Source: Xiheimicrobium sp052034585
GTDB lineage: Bacteria; Myxococcota; Myxococcia; Myxococcales; Myxococcaceae
Assembly: GCA_052034585.1 (NCBI GenBank)
Contig: JBPOIJ010000105.1
Coordinates: forward strand, 51,082-115,081
Length of the DNA stretch: 64,000 bases
Reading direction: 5' to 3'
Shown here: positions 31,461 to 39,319 of the stretch, in pieces
Numbering within the stretch: the stretch's first letter is position 1
How the letters are laid out: each line of letters opens with the position of its first letter
Notes under the pieces: model-generated
Seen by the model: the letters and a program-made list of their open reading frames with translations, nothing else
Databases searched by the model: none
What the model was told of the DNA's origin: nothing
Position numbers and translations under genes: made by a program

Positions 31461-33506
31461 CTAGAAGCGGTCTCCCTGCGGTGTGCTCCACCCTTCACTC
31501 CAGGCGGTGTCGGCGCGGGCCCCCGGCTCTCGCGGAGGTGGCCGGCCCGAGACGATGGCGGCGCGATAGGCGGCGGCGAGGCCTCGGTTCACGTCCACCA
31601 CGTCGGCGTTGAAGTGATGCTGCGCCTCGCTCACCTCGGGCAAGGCCGCCACCTTCGCGCTCGAGTCGACGATGCTCCCGTGGGGCACGAACTTGCCCGC
31701 TGGCACGCTCACCCCGACGACGACCGCGCCGATGCCGATGAAGCAGCGCGGCCCCACGATGGCGTCGTGCACCACCGCCTTGAAGCCGATGAAGGTGTCG
31801 TCTCCGACGTAGCAAGGGCCGTGGACGAGCGCGTCGTGCGCGATGGAGACGTGCCGGCCGACGTAGATGGCCCACTTCTCACCTGCGACGTCGACGTGCT
31901 TCTCCTTCAGGGCGTGCAGCACGACCCCATCTTGGAGATTGGAGTCGTCACCGATGAAGAAGGGCGTGCCCTCGTCGGCGCGCACCGACGAGCCCGCCGC
32001 GATGTGCACGTTCTCGCCCAGCACCACCCGGCCGATCACCGAGGCTTGCGGGTGCACGAAGGCCGTGGGAGCGACGACGGGCCGATGCCGCACGTGCGCC
32101 AGCCAGCCAGCCGACGACGCGGGCGCCTGGCCCTGGGGTTTGCGTGCCTGCGCGGCGTCCTTGCCCAAGACGGCGCGAACACCCGGAGCGAGCTCGCGGG
32201 CGATGAGCTCCTGCTCGATCTCCTCCGGGCGGTGCAAGAAGCGCGAGACGGCGTGGACGGCGAGGCCCACGGCGAGGCCGGTCATCAGCCAGCCCGTCAC
32301 CGTTCCCACCGCGCACGCGACGAAGGCCACCGCTTCGAGCCGCTCCTTGCGCGCGAGCTCGAGCAAGGTTCGCACCTCGATGAGCCTCACCCCGACGACG
32401 CAGAGCAGCCCGGCGAGCGCGGCCAGCGGCGTCTTGGCGATCTCGGTGCCGAGGAGCAGCACCGCGCCACCCAAGATCGCGCCGTGGAGCGCGGCCGCCA
32501 GTCGGGTCTTCCCGCCGGCCTGCACGTTCACGCCAGAGCGCACCACCACCCCGGTGACGGGCATGCCCTGGAAGAGGCCGACGGCGAGGTTCGCGATGCC
32601 CTGTCCGAAGAGCTCGAGGGAGGGGTGGTGCTTCGGGCGATCGGGCGCCATGCGATCGATCGCGCTCGCCGACAGGAGCGACTCGACCGCAGCGAGGAGC
32701 GCGAGGGGGAGCGCCAGGGTGAAGAGATCGAGCCACTGATCATCGTGCACGATGGGCAGCACCGCTGACGGGAGCGTGCTCGGCACCGCGCCGACGCGGG
32801 TGATGTCCCAATCGAGGTAGTTGGCCACGAAGGTGACCGCGCCGACCGCGACGAGGGCGGCTGGGAAGCGCTTGAACTGCCGAGTGCCGACGACGAAGAG
32901 CGCGACGGTGAGCCCGCTCACGGCGGCGAGCCACTCGACCTCGCGAAGCCACTCGGGTCGGTGCATCATCGCGGCGAGCTCACTGACCCGGTAGTCGAAG
33001 CCCAAGAGCTCCGGCACCTGCGCGTCGAGCAGCTTGAGCCCGACGCCCGTCGTGAAGCCGGCGAGCACGCTCTCCGGCACGTACTTGGCGAGCCGGCCCG
33101 CGCGGGAGAGCGCCATCAGGAGCTGGATGAGCCCGATGATGACGGTCGCCGCGGCCACTCCCGACGGGCCGAAGCGGGTGGCCATCGCGAGCACCATCAC
33201 CTGGAGCGCGGCGGCCGGGCCGGTCACCTGCAGCGAGGCGCCTCCGAAGATGGCGGCGAGGATTCCGCCGAGGGCGCCGGCGATGAGCCCCGCGCTCGCA
33301 GGCAGCCCCGAGGCGATCGCGAGCGCGAGGTTGAGCGGCAGGGCCACCGCGCCCACCGTCAGCGCCGAGAGGGCATCGGGAACGAGGAACTTGCCGGAGA
33401 ACACCTCACGCCAGCCCGTCACCCAGGCACGACCCATGCCCTTCCACTCGGCTTGCAGGAGCTCGAGCACCTTGGCGGTGTCTTCGCGCGTTCGAATGAT
33501 GGCCAC
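31461..33506 (-). CDS. SulP anion transporter fused to gamma-class carbonic anhydrase
   Basis: A 681-residue fusion. Residues about 30-450 are a SulP (SLC26) transporter with 10-14 helices, including GLIAGALGGILAAIFGGASLQ-like and GAILGGAVLLLG segments. The usual C-terminal STAS domain is absent. In its place, about 477-640, is a gamma-carbonic anhydrase of the Cam/CcmM type. It has R509, D511, Q525 and D526 and the three zinc ligands H531, H557 and H562. It probably imports bicarbonate, or another anion, coupled to CO2/HCO3- interconversion; SulP-carbonic anhydrase fusions have been proposed as bicarbonate transporters. Start GTG 33506 is favoured; ATG 33437 is an alternative. It is first gene of the operon with two SPFH genes. 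Confidence 0.88.
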   Translation of the reverse strand: MAIIRTREDTAKVLELLQAEWKGMGRAWVTGWREVFSGKFLVPDALSALTVGAVALPLNLALAIASGLPASAGLIAGALGGILAAIFGGASLQVTGPAAALQVMVLAMATRFGPSGVAAATVIIGLIQLLMALSRAGRLAKYVPESVLAGFTTGVGLKLLDAQVPELLGFDYRVSELAAMMHRPEWLREVEWLAAVSGLTVALFVVGTRQFKRFPAALVAVGAVTFVANYLDWDITRVGAVPSTLPSAVLPIVHDDQWLDLFTLALPLALLAAVESLLSASAIDRMAPDRPKHHPSLELFGQGIANLAVGLFQGMPVTGVVVRSGVNVQAGGKTRLAAALHGAILGGAVLLLGTEIAKTPLAALAGLLCVVGVRLIEVRTLLELARKERLEAVAFVACAVGTVTGWLMTGLAVGLAVHAVSRFLHRPEEIEQELIARELAPGVRAVLGKDAAQARKPQGQAPASSAGWLAHVRHRPVVAPTAFVHPQASVIGRVVLGENVHIAAGSSVRADEGTPFFIGDDSNLQDGVVLHALKEKHVDVAGEKWAIYVGRHVSIAHDALVHGPCYVGDDTFIGFKAVVHDAIVGPRCFIGIGAVVVGVSVPAGKFVPHGSIVDSSAKVAALPEVSEAQHHFNADVVDVNRGLAAAYRAAIVSGRPPPREPGARADTAWSEGWSTPQGDRF

Positions 33507-33744
33507 GGAGGGGCTTTCAGCCGAAGCCGCGAGAGCGCGTATTTCGATTTCACGAAGGACGAGTTCGGGAAACCGAACCACCCAAAAGGTGGACAGGCGG
33601 GCGCTGATCGGGCACAGTCCTTCCCATCGGTGAAGCGCATGCCCGCTTGTCGCGGCGCAGGGTGCGGGGGGTTTCTCGGCATCCTCTGCGCTTCCCCGGT
33701 GAATGCTCCCCCCAAGCGGCTTCGAGTGCGCGAGGATCGGCGAC
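33507..33744. promoter_or_regulatory. Divergent control region between SulP-carbonic anhydrase and AAA ATPase genes
   Basis: This 238-base region presumably contains both divergent promoters. A ribosome-binding site GAGGA lies about eight bases before ATG 33745. No clear -35/-10 pair, sigma-54 site, inverted repeat or riboswitch could be identified, and no credible gene is present. Confidence 0.4.
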
Positions 33745-35253
33745 ATGGCTGATCCGACGCCACGCCCCCGTTTCCTCCGTGACCTCGACACGCTGATCCG
33801 GGCCCGCTACCCGCTCCTCTATCTGATCAGCTGGGAAGAGCAGCGCGTCGACGCGCTGATGGGCGAGCTCGCGCGCTCGCACGGCAAGGACCTGCTCGAG
33901 TGGACGGCCACCAAGGGGCTGCGCGCGCTCACCGGCACCCTCAAGCTCGCGCCCGAGGAGACGGTCGAGCCGGCGCGGGCGCTCCTCGCGATCGCGAAGC
34001 TGACGAGCCCCGCGCTCGTGCTCCTCAAGGACTTCCACCGCCACCTGGAAGATCCCACCACCGTTCGAGCGCTGCGCGAGCTCGGCTTCCAGCTCAAGAC
34101 CCAGTTCACCACCGTCATCGTGGTGGCGCCTTCGCTCAAGCTGCCCGACGAGCTCGAGAAAGACGTCTCGGTCATCGACGTGCCGCTGCCCTCGAAGGCC
34201 GATCTGCTCGATCTGCTCAAGGACATCGCGCGGGTGGTGACGAAGAACAAACGCGCGGTGGTCGAGCTGACGCGTGAACAGGCCGAGGCGCTGGTGAGCG
34301 CGGCGCACGGCCTCACCCTCGCCGAGGCCGAGAACGCCTTCGCCAAGGCGATCGCCCAGGACAGCCGGCTCGACTCGAACGACATCAAGCTGCTCCTCGA
34401 CGAGAAGAGCCAGGTCGTCCGCAAGAGCGGGTTGCTCGAGTACTACGCGACCGATCAGTCGCTCTCGGACATCGGTGGCCTGGGCTCGCTCAAGCACTGG
34501 CTCGAGCGCCGCAAGGACGCGTTCTCGGAAGACGCGCGGAGCTTCGGGTTGCCGGAGCCGAAGGGCGTGTTGCTCCTGGGCGTGCAGGGCTGCGGCAAGT
34601 CGCTGACCGCCAAGTCGATCGCGACCTCCTGGAAGCTCCCGCTCGTGCGCCTCGACATGGGCCGCATCTACTCGGGCTACATCGGCTCCTCGGAGGAGAA
34701 CCTGCGCCGGGCGATTCGGGTGGTGGAGTCGCTGGCGCCAGCAGTGCTCTGGGTCGACGAGATCGAGAAGGGCCTCGCCGGAGCGGACGGGCGGGCGAAC
34801 GACGGCGGCGTGTCGGCGCGCATCTTCGGCACCTTGCTCACCTGGCTCCAGGAGAAGACGGCGCCGGTCTTCGTGGTGGCCACCGCCAACCGCATCGACG
34901 CGCTCCCGCCCGAGCTGCTGCGAAAGGGGCGCTTCGACGAGATCTTCTTCATCGATCTGCCCACCGAGGCCGAGCGCCGCGAGATCTTCGCCCTCCAGCT
35001 CGCCCGCCGAAATCGGAGCCCAGCCGACTTCCCCCTCGACGCGCTCGCCAAGGCGACCGAGCAGTTCAGCGGGGCGGAGATCGAGCAGGCGGTGGTGAGC
35101 GCGCTCTACGAGGCCTTCGCCGATCGGGTGCCGCTCGAGCCGCGTCACCTCGAGGTCGCGATCACGGCAACCCTCCCGCTCGCGGTGACGATGGCCGAAG
35201 ACGTCGAGCGGTTGCGCGATTGGGCCAAGCACCGCACCCGGCCTGCGTCGTGA
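33745..35253 (+). CDS. Ycf46-like AAA+ ATPase
   Basis: A 502-residue AAA+ ATPase. The N-terminal half (about 1-220) has the LIRARYPLLYLISWEEQRV opening typical of the Ycf46 group. The AAA module (about 240-470) has Walker A GVQGCGKS near 276-283, Walker B AVLWVDEIEKG near 333, and an arginine-finger region LRKGRFDE near 392. Ycf46 in cyanobacteria has been linked to regulation of inorganic-carbon use, which is notable beside a divergent bicarbonate-type transporter gene. ATG 33745 is supported by GAGGA. It is followed after 19 bases by a Zn-ribbon membrane protein gene, likely in the same operon. Confidence 0.85.
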   Translation: MADPTPRPRFLRDLDTLIRARYPLLYLISWEEQRVDALMGELARSHGKDLLEWTATKGLRALTGTLKLAPEETVEPARALLAIAKLTSPALVLLKDFHRHLEDPTTVRALRELGFQLKTQFTTVIVVAPSLKLPDELEKDVSVIDVPLPSKADLLDLLKDIARVVTKNKRAVVELTREQAEALVSAAHGLTLAEAENAFAKAIAQDSRLDSNDIKLLLDEKSQVVRKSGLLEYYATDQSLSDIGGLGSLKHWLERRKDAFSEDARSFGLPEPKGVLLLGVQGCGKSLTAKSIATSWKLPLVRLDMGRIYSGYIGSSEENLRRAIRVVESLAPAVLWVDEIEKGLAGADGRANDGGVSARIFGTLLTWLQEKTAPVFVVATANRIDALPPELLRKGRFDEIFFIDLPTEAERREIFALQLARRNRSPADFPLDALAKATEQFSGAEIEQAVVSALYEAFADRVPLEPRHLEVAITATLPLAVTMAEDVERLRDWAKHRTRPAS

Positions 35254-35272
35254 TGCGGTAGGCTGACCGGCG

Positions 35273-35959
35273 ATGAGCCGCGATTCGCGCTTCGACAAGC
35301 TCGAGCACGAGCGAGCCGAGAAGCCAGCCACTGAGGTCAAGGCCCAGCCGTCGCGGTTCGCCGACGCGCCGACGCCTGGCCCTGGCACCGAGCCCGTTCA
35401 CCCTCCGATGATGGAAGCGGCGCTCGAGAACTCTCCGGTGAGCGACCCGACGCCGCAGCTCAAGCGCTTCGAAGCCGATGGCGCCAACCACCTCGCGCTC
35501 GACAACGACGAGCTGGTGAAGCTCCCGTTCCGGAGATGCCCTTCGTGCGAGCGAGACTCGAGCAAGTTCGATCGCGAGTGCATCTTCTGCCACGCGTCGT
35601 TGGAGTCTCTCGAGGCGCGCGAGCTGAACCTGCGAATTCTGGCGACCTACGAGGCCGACAAGGCGAAGGAGGCCGAGACCCTCGTCGAGCAGCACAAGGC
35701 GAACATCAAGCAGCTCGTCGACGACGAGTTCGCCCGGCGCATGAAGGAACAGGCAGAGACCGAGCGGCGCTGGCAGTGGAACTGGAGGCTCGGCGCGATC
35801 GGCGGCGCGGTGGTGTGCGTGGGCATCGCGATTCTCTGGCGCTCGTTCTGCCCCTCGCTCGCCTTCGTCTCGTTCGCCGTCGCCCTGGTGGTGATCGCGC
35901 TCCCACCCGAGGCGCGGGAGGTGCTGACGCGCCGGGTGAAGCCTCGCTGGAGGCTGTGA
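35273..35959 (+). CDS. Zn-ribbon membrane protein of unknown function
   Basis: A 228-residue protein not assigned to a family. Residues 1-80 are polar and Pro/Ala-rich, probably disordered. A zinc ribbon with two Cx2C pairs (CPSC and CIFC) lies near residues 88-107. A charged helix (about 110-165) is probably a coiled coil. Two hydrophobic helices follow (about 174-190 and 193-210), and the tail is basic. The zinc ribbon and helix would be cytoplasmic with the two helices forming an anchor. It follows the Ycf46-like ATPase by 19 bases and is probably its membrane partner or regulator; that link is inferred from gene order only. Confidence 0.7.
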   Translation: MSRDSRFDKLEHERAEKPATEVKAQPSRFADAPTPGPGTEPVHPPMMEAALENSPVSDPTPQLKRFEADGANHLALDNDELVKLPFRRCPSCERDSSKFDRECIFCHASLESLEARELNLRILATYEADKAKEAETLVEQHKANIKQLVDDEFARRMKEQAETERRWQWNWRLGAIGGAVVCVGIAILWRSFCPSLAFVSFAVALVVIALPPEAREVLTRRVKPRWRL

Positions 35960-35965
35960 GCCCAG

Positions 35966-36646
35966 TCAGCGGGGAAGGTCTGGCAGCCGCCCGTCGAGCT
36001 CGAGGCGTCGTTCCTGAACGTCTTCCAGCGGGGCGCGCCGAGCGATGAGCAGCGCCCGTTCGCACTCGGCCCACACCAGGGGTCCGAGGACCTGCCAGTT
36101 GGGCGGATCGACGACGGTGAGGCGGAGCTGGCCGAGCGTGAAGCCGAGCGGCTCGGTGTCGGGACACGCGGCCTGCACTGCGCGAGGGAGCGCCGCGCGA
36201 AGGTCGCCGAGGAGTCGAGGCGAGAGGTGGGTGTCGGCGGTGGGCCCGAGGAGCACCCCGAAGCCGTCGGTGTGGAGGCGCACCACCTTCGCCTTGGGAA
36301 CGAGCTCGCGCATGCAGGCCACCATCGCGCGCAGCGCGGCGTCTCCAGCGGGGAACCCGTGGCGCAGGTTGAAGACGGTGAGCTCGCGCGGGTCGACGAG
36401 CACCGCTTCCATCACCCACCCGTCGGCGTGCCCGTGGGTCGACAGGTCGTACTCCTCCTTGAGGAGCGTTCCCTGGTTGAGCGCGAGGGCGTGCAGCGCG
36501 CCGGTGGGATCGAGGTGGCCGGTGCGGTGCAACTCGGCGTCGACCAGCTGATCGACCAGCCAGGTCGGAGCATCGGGCCGGCCTTGGGCGCGGGGAAAGA
36601 GCGCCAGGAGCGCGCGCTCACTCCGCTCCGAGATGGTGAAGGGCAT
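35966..36646 (-). CDS. Degenerate GGDEF-domain protein
   Basis: A 226-residue protein. About residues 80-190 align in pattern with a diguanylate cyclase: VDPRELTVFNLRHGFPAGDAAL corresponds to the substrate-binding D/N-x-x-x-N...G-x-x-x-GD element. The active-site GGDEF is replaced by HTDGF in VVRLHTDGFGVLL. Catalytic activity is therefore unlikely; a structural or c-di-GMP/GTP-sensing role is possible. The N-terminus has no sensor domain. Start ATG 36646 is listed. An in-frame GTG at 36661 overlaps the stop of the upstream lipoprotein gene (GTGA) and would add five residues. Confidence 0.7.
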   Translation of the reverse strand: MPFTISERSERALLALFPRAQGRPDAPTWLVDQLVDAELHRTGHLDPTGALHALALNQGTLLKEEYDLSTHGHADGWVMEAVLVDPRELTVFNLRHGFPAGDAALRAMVACMRELVPKAKVVRLHTDGFGVLLGPTADTHLSPRLLGDLRAALPRAVQAACPDTEPLGFTLGQLRLTVVDPPNWQVLGPLVWAECERALLIARRAPLEDVQERRLELDGRLPDLPR

Positions 36647-36657
36647 GGGGGCGCTCG

Positions 36658-38442
36658 TCACTGGGGTGCCGTGGTGACCGCGGCGCCGTTCACGCCGACG
36701 CCGAGGAGCGTGCACGGGGTGTGGCCGCGAATGCGCTTGAGGAAGGACTGCGGTGGGGTGGGCGTGGTGACGTTCGTCCAGCTCGAGCCGTTCCAGGTCG
36801 CGAAGCCGGCGCGCCCGGCGGACGTGGAGCCGACGGCGAAGGCCTGGTTGGCCGACAGCATGCGCACGCCGTAGACATCGAAGGGAGGGCCGTTGGTGCT
36901 GCTCCAAGAGGCCCCGTTGCGGGTGAAGGTGATGCCCGTTCCCGTCGCGATGCCAGTCGTCGCGGTCGGGAGATCGATCGCGTAGAGGTAGGTCGAGTTG
37001 TTGTTGGTGTTCCCGACGACGGTCCAGGTGGGGGTGGGGAATCGACTGTACTCGTGGAGCACCGCGCGGTCGGGAGTCGAGGTCGAGCCAGCGGCGACCA
37101 GCAACGAAGAGCTGCTCCCACCGAACTCCCAGATCTGGCCGCTGGAGATGGTGATGTTGCTGGCGATGCCTGCATCGGCGCTCAGCGCGAGCAAGGTGAT
37201 CAGCCCGGAACCGCCAGGGCCGTTGTTGAACCCACCGAGGAAGACGTAGGTGCCGGTGGCTTGGAGCGCCGCGGTGTAGCCGATGCCTGGTTGGTCGGCG
37301 AACGGCGAGCACTGGCCGGGCCCGTTCCAGCGCATCACCTGTCCGTCAGCCGTGGTGACGAACACCTCCGGCGTTCCACCGTCGAACGGGCGCATCGTGA
37401 TGGCGGTGAAGTGCCCGAGGTTTCCGCAGGTGCCTCCGCCCACGTCGGTGAAGGTGCGGGAGGCGAGGTTGTAGCGGACGATCGCGCTGTCGGTTCCGAC
37501 GACGAGGAAGTCGTTGCCGACGGTGACGAGGTCGTTCCAGGTCGTGCCGCCGTCGCCGAGCGTGAAGTAGCGAGGGCTCACGACGGTCGCGCAGGTGACC
37601 GTTCCGCCTGCCGCACCGCCGCTCGTTCCACCCGACGCGCCACCCGCGGCGCCGCCAGCGCTCCCGCCGCCGCTTCCACCCGACGTGCCACCGCTCGTTC
37701 CACCCGAGGCGCCACCGCTCATTCCACCCGAGGTGCCGCCGCTCGTTCCACCCGAGGTGCCGCCGCTCGTTCCACCCGAGGTGCCGCCGCTCGTTCCACC
37801 CGAGGTGCCGCCGCTCGTACCGCCTGAGGCGCCACCGCTCGTTCCGCCCGAGGTGCCGCCGCTCGCGCCACCCGAGGCGCCACCGCTCGTTCCGCCCGAG
37901 GTGCCGCCGCTCGTTCCGCCTGCCACGCCACCACTCGCTCCGCCACCGACCCCGCCCGCAGATCCGCCGCTCGCATTTCCGCCGCCAAGCCCACCCGCGC
38001 TCCCACCGCCAGCGACGCCGCCTGCTCCACCTCCGCCGGAACCGCCGTCGAGCGGAGCCTGCCGGAGGGTGAGGCGAATGATCTCGACCTTGTTCTCGAC
38101 GAAGTGCGCAGTGGCCTTCTCGAGAGCCTCGAAGTCGTTCGAGCAGGCACCGCGGTGGAGCGAGGCGCGCACCTCGATTCCGTCGCTCCAGGTCGGGTTG
38201 CGAGCGATGCCGACGTTGATCGTCCCGGTGAGCTCTCGGTTGGTGAGATCGACGTTGTTGGCCTGAAACCGTTCGGGGTCGCTCCCGACCGAGGTGAGAT
38301 CGACGACCGAGACGCGCAGGCAGGCCGCGCCGCGATCGACGCGAACGTAGTCGACGATGACGTTGACCCCGCCCTCGACCTTTGGACCACAGGCGAGGAG
38401 GGGGAGGATGGCGAGGAGGACTCGAAGCCGCACGACGTCCAC
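36658..38442 (-). CDS. Lipoprotein with long Gly/Ser/Thr repeat and predicted beta-propeller-like domain
   Basis: A 594-residue predicted lipoprotein. The signal peptide ends in a lipobox LLAC (Cys18). Residues about 20-125 are a globular N-domain. Residues about 135-285 are a low-complexity linker built of GGTSGGTS/GGASGGTS units. Residues about 290-594 are beta-rich with repeated Gly/Ser-Thr-Trp/Phe motifs (for example WNGSSWTNV near the end), suggesting a propeller or similar sensor-less surface domain. The linker may project the C-terminal domain from the outer membrane. I chose GTG 38442, which has GAGG seven bases upstream; GTG 38433 is also possible. The gene is one base from the argB stop. 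Confidence 0.75.
   Translation of the reverse strand: MDVVRLRVLLAILPLLACGPKVEGGVNVIVDYVRVDRGAACLRVSVVDLTSVGSDPERFQANNVDLTNRELTGTINVGIARNPTWSDGIEVRASLHRGACSNDFEALEKATAHFVENKVEIIRLTLRQAPLDGGSGGGGAGGVAGGGSAGGLGGGNASGGSAGGVGGGASGGVAGGTSGGTSGGTSGGASGGASGGTSGGTSGGASGGTSGGTSGGTSGGTSGGTSGGTSGGTSGGTSGGMSGGASGGTSGGTSGGSGGGSAGGAAGGASGGTSGGAAGGTVTCATVVSPRYFTLGDGGTTWNDLVTVGNDFLVVGTDSAIVRYNLASRTFTDVGGGTCGNLGHFTAITMRPFDGGTPEVFVTTADGQVMRWNGPGQCSPFADQPGIGYTAALQATGTYVFLGGFNNGPGGSGLITLLALSADAGIASNITISSGQIWEFGGSSSSLLVAAGSTSTPDRAVLHEYSRFPTPTWTVVGNTNNNSTYLYAIDLPTATTGIATGTGITFTRNGASWSSTNGPPFDVYGVRMLSANQAFAVGSTSAGRAGFATWNGSSWTNVTTPTPPQSFLKRIRGHTPCTLLGVGVNGAAVTTAPQ
37680..37927. repeat. 24-base tandem repeat encoding (TSGGTSGG)n
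   Basis: About ten copies of a 24-base unit, several of them identical over the whole unit (plus strand: GCCGCCGCTCGTTCCACCCG and four more bases). They encode the Gly/Thr/Ser linker of the overlapping lipoprotein. The unit length is a multiple of three, so changes in copy number would keep the frame open and alter only linker length. Confidence 0.85.
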
Positions 38443-38443
38443 T

Positions 38444-39289
38444 CTACGCCCTCGCGAAGACAGTCCCAACTGTGCCCGGCTCGAGCGCCTCGTCGAGGAT
38501 GGCGGAGTCGGGGTCGAGGCCGACGATGTGGATCGCCTCGATGCCTTCCTCGAGCATCGCCAGGCTCTCCTCCACCTTGGGGATCATTCCCCCGGAGATG
38601 ACGCCGGCGGCGATCTGGGCTCGCGCTTCGGTGGGGGTGAGCCGAGGAATGCGGGTCGAGCGATCGTTCTTGTCGCGCAGCACACCGGGCACGTTCGACA
38701 CCAAGAGGAGCTTGGCGGCGCGCAGGCGAGCAGCGAGCCGAGTCGCCACCGTGTCGGCGTTGACGTTGTACACGCGCCCGTGCACGTCTCCCGCCAGAGA
38801 GCCGAGGGCCACCACGACGCCGCGCTCGGCGAGCGTCTCGAGCAAGGTCACGTTCACCGCCGAGATGTCGCCGACCAGGCCGTAGTCGACCGGTCCTTCG
38901 AGCCCGGGCACCGTCACCGGAGGCCGCCTCGAGGCGTCGACGAGGCCGGCCGAGACTCCGGTGGTGCACAGCGCCGGCACTTCCGCGAGGCGCAGCGCCG
39001 AGGCGACGTTCACCGACACCTGCCCGGCGAGCGTCATCTTCATCACCTCGAGCGTCGCCTCGTCGGTCACTCGTTGACCGGCGACCTGTCGCGTCTCGAG
39101 CCCCAGCTTCTTGGCGAGCTCGGTCGCTTGAGGCCCGCCGCCGTGAACGAGGCAGACCTTGATGCCCGCGTCGAGGAAGGCACGCACCGACTTGCCGACG
39201 GTACGCGCGAGCCGCGGGACGTCGAGCGCGAGCTCTCCGCCGATCTTCACCACGAACCACCGATCTCGAAACGCCTGGAGGTCAGCCAC
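38444..39289 (-). CDS. argB: Acetylglutamate kinase
   Basis: A 281-residue amino-acid kinase. The N-terminus FVVKIGGELAL and HGGGPQ (about 49-54) are the ATP- and substrate-binding glycine segments. NVNADTVATRLAARLRAAKLL and ISGGMIPKVEESLAML near the C-terminus match the ArgB pattern. It phosphorylates N-acetylglutamate in arginine synthesis. The segment usually reading GxDGG is GVSAGLVDASRR here, a divergent form. GTG 39289 is chosen for an AGGGG site at an eight-base spacing; GTG 39307 is the alternative. It lies 30 bases downstream of an aldehyde dehydrogenase gene on the same strand, so the two may act on related glutamate derivatives. Confidence 0.87.
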   Translation of the reverse strand: MADLQAFRDRWFVVKIGGELALDVPRLARTVGKSVRAFLDAGIKVCLVHGGGPQATELAKKLGLETRQVAGQRVTDEATLEVMKMTLAGQVSVNVASALRLAEVPALCTTGVSAGLVDASRRPPVTVPGLEGPVDYGLVGDISAVNVTLLETLAERGVVVALGSLAGDVHGRVYNVNADTVATRLAARLRAAKLLLVSNVPGVLRDKNDRSTRIPRLTPTEARAQIAAGVISGGMIPKVEESLAMLEEGIEAIHIVGLDPDSAILDEALEPGTVGTVFARA

Positions 39290-39319
39290 GGCCGGCGCCC
39301 CTAGCACAGCTCGTCGCGC

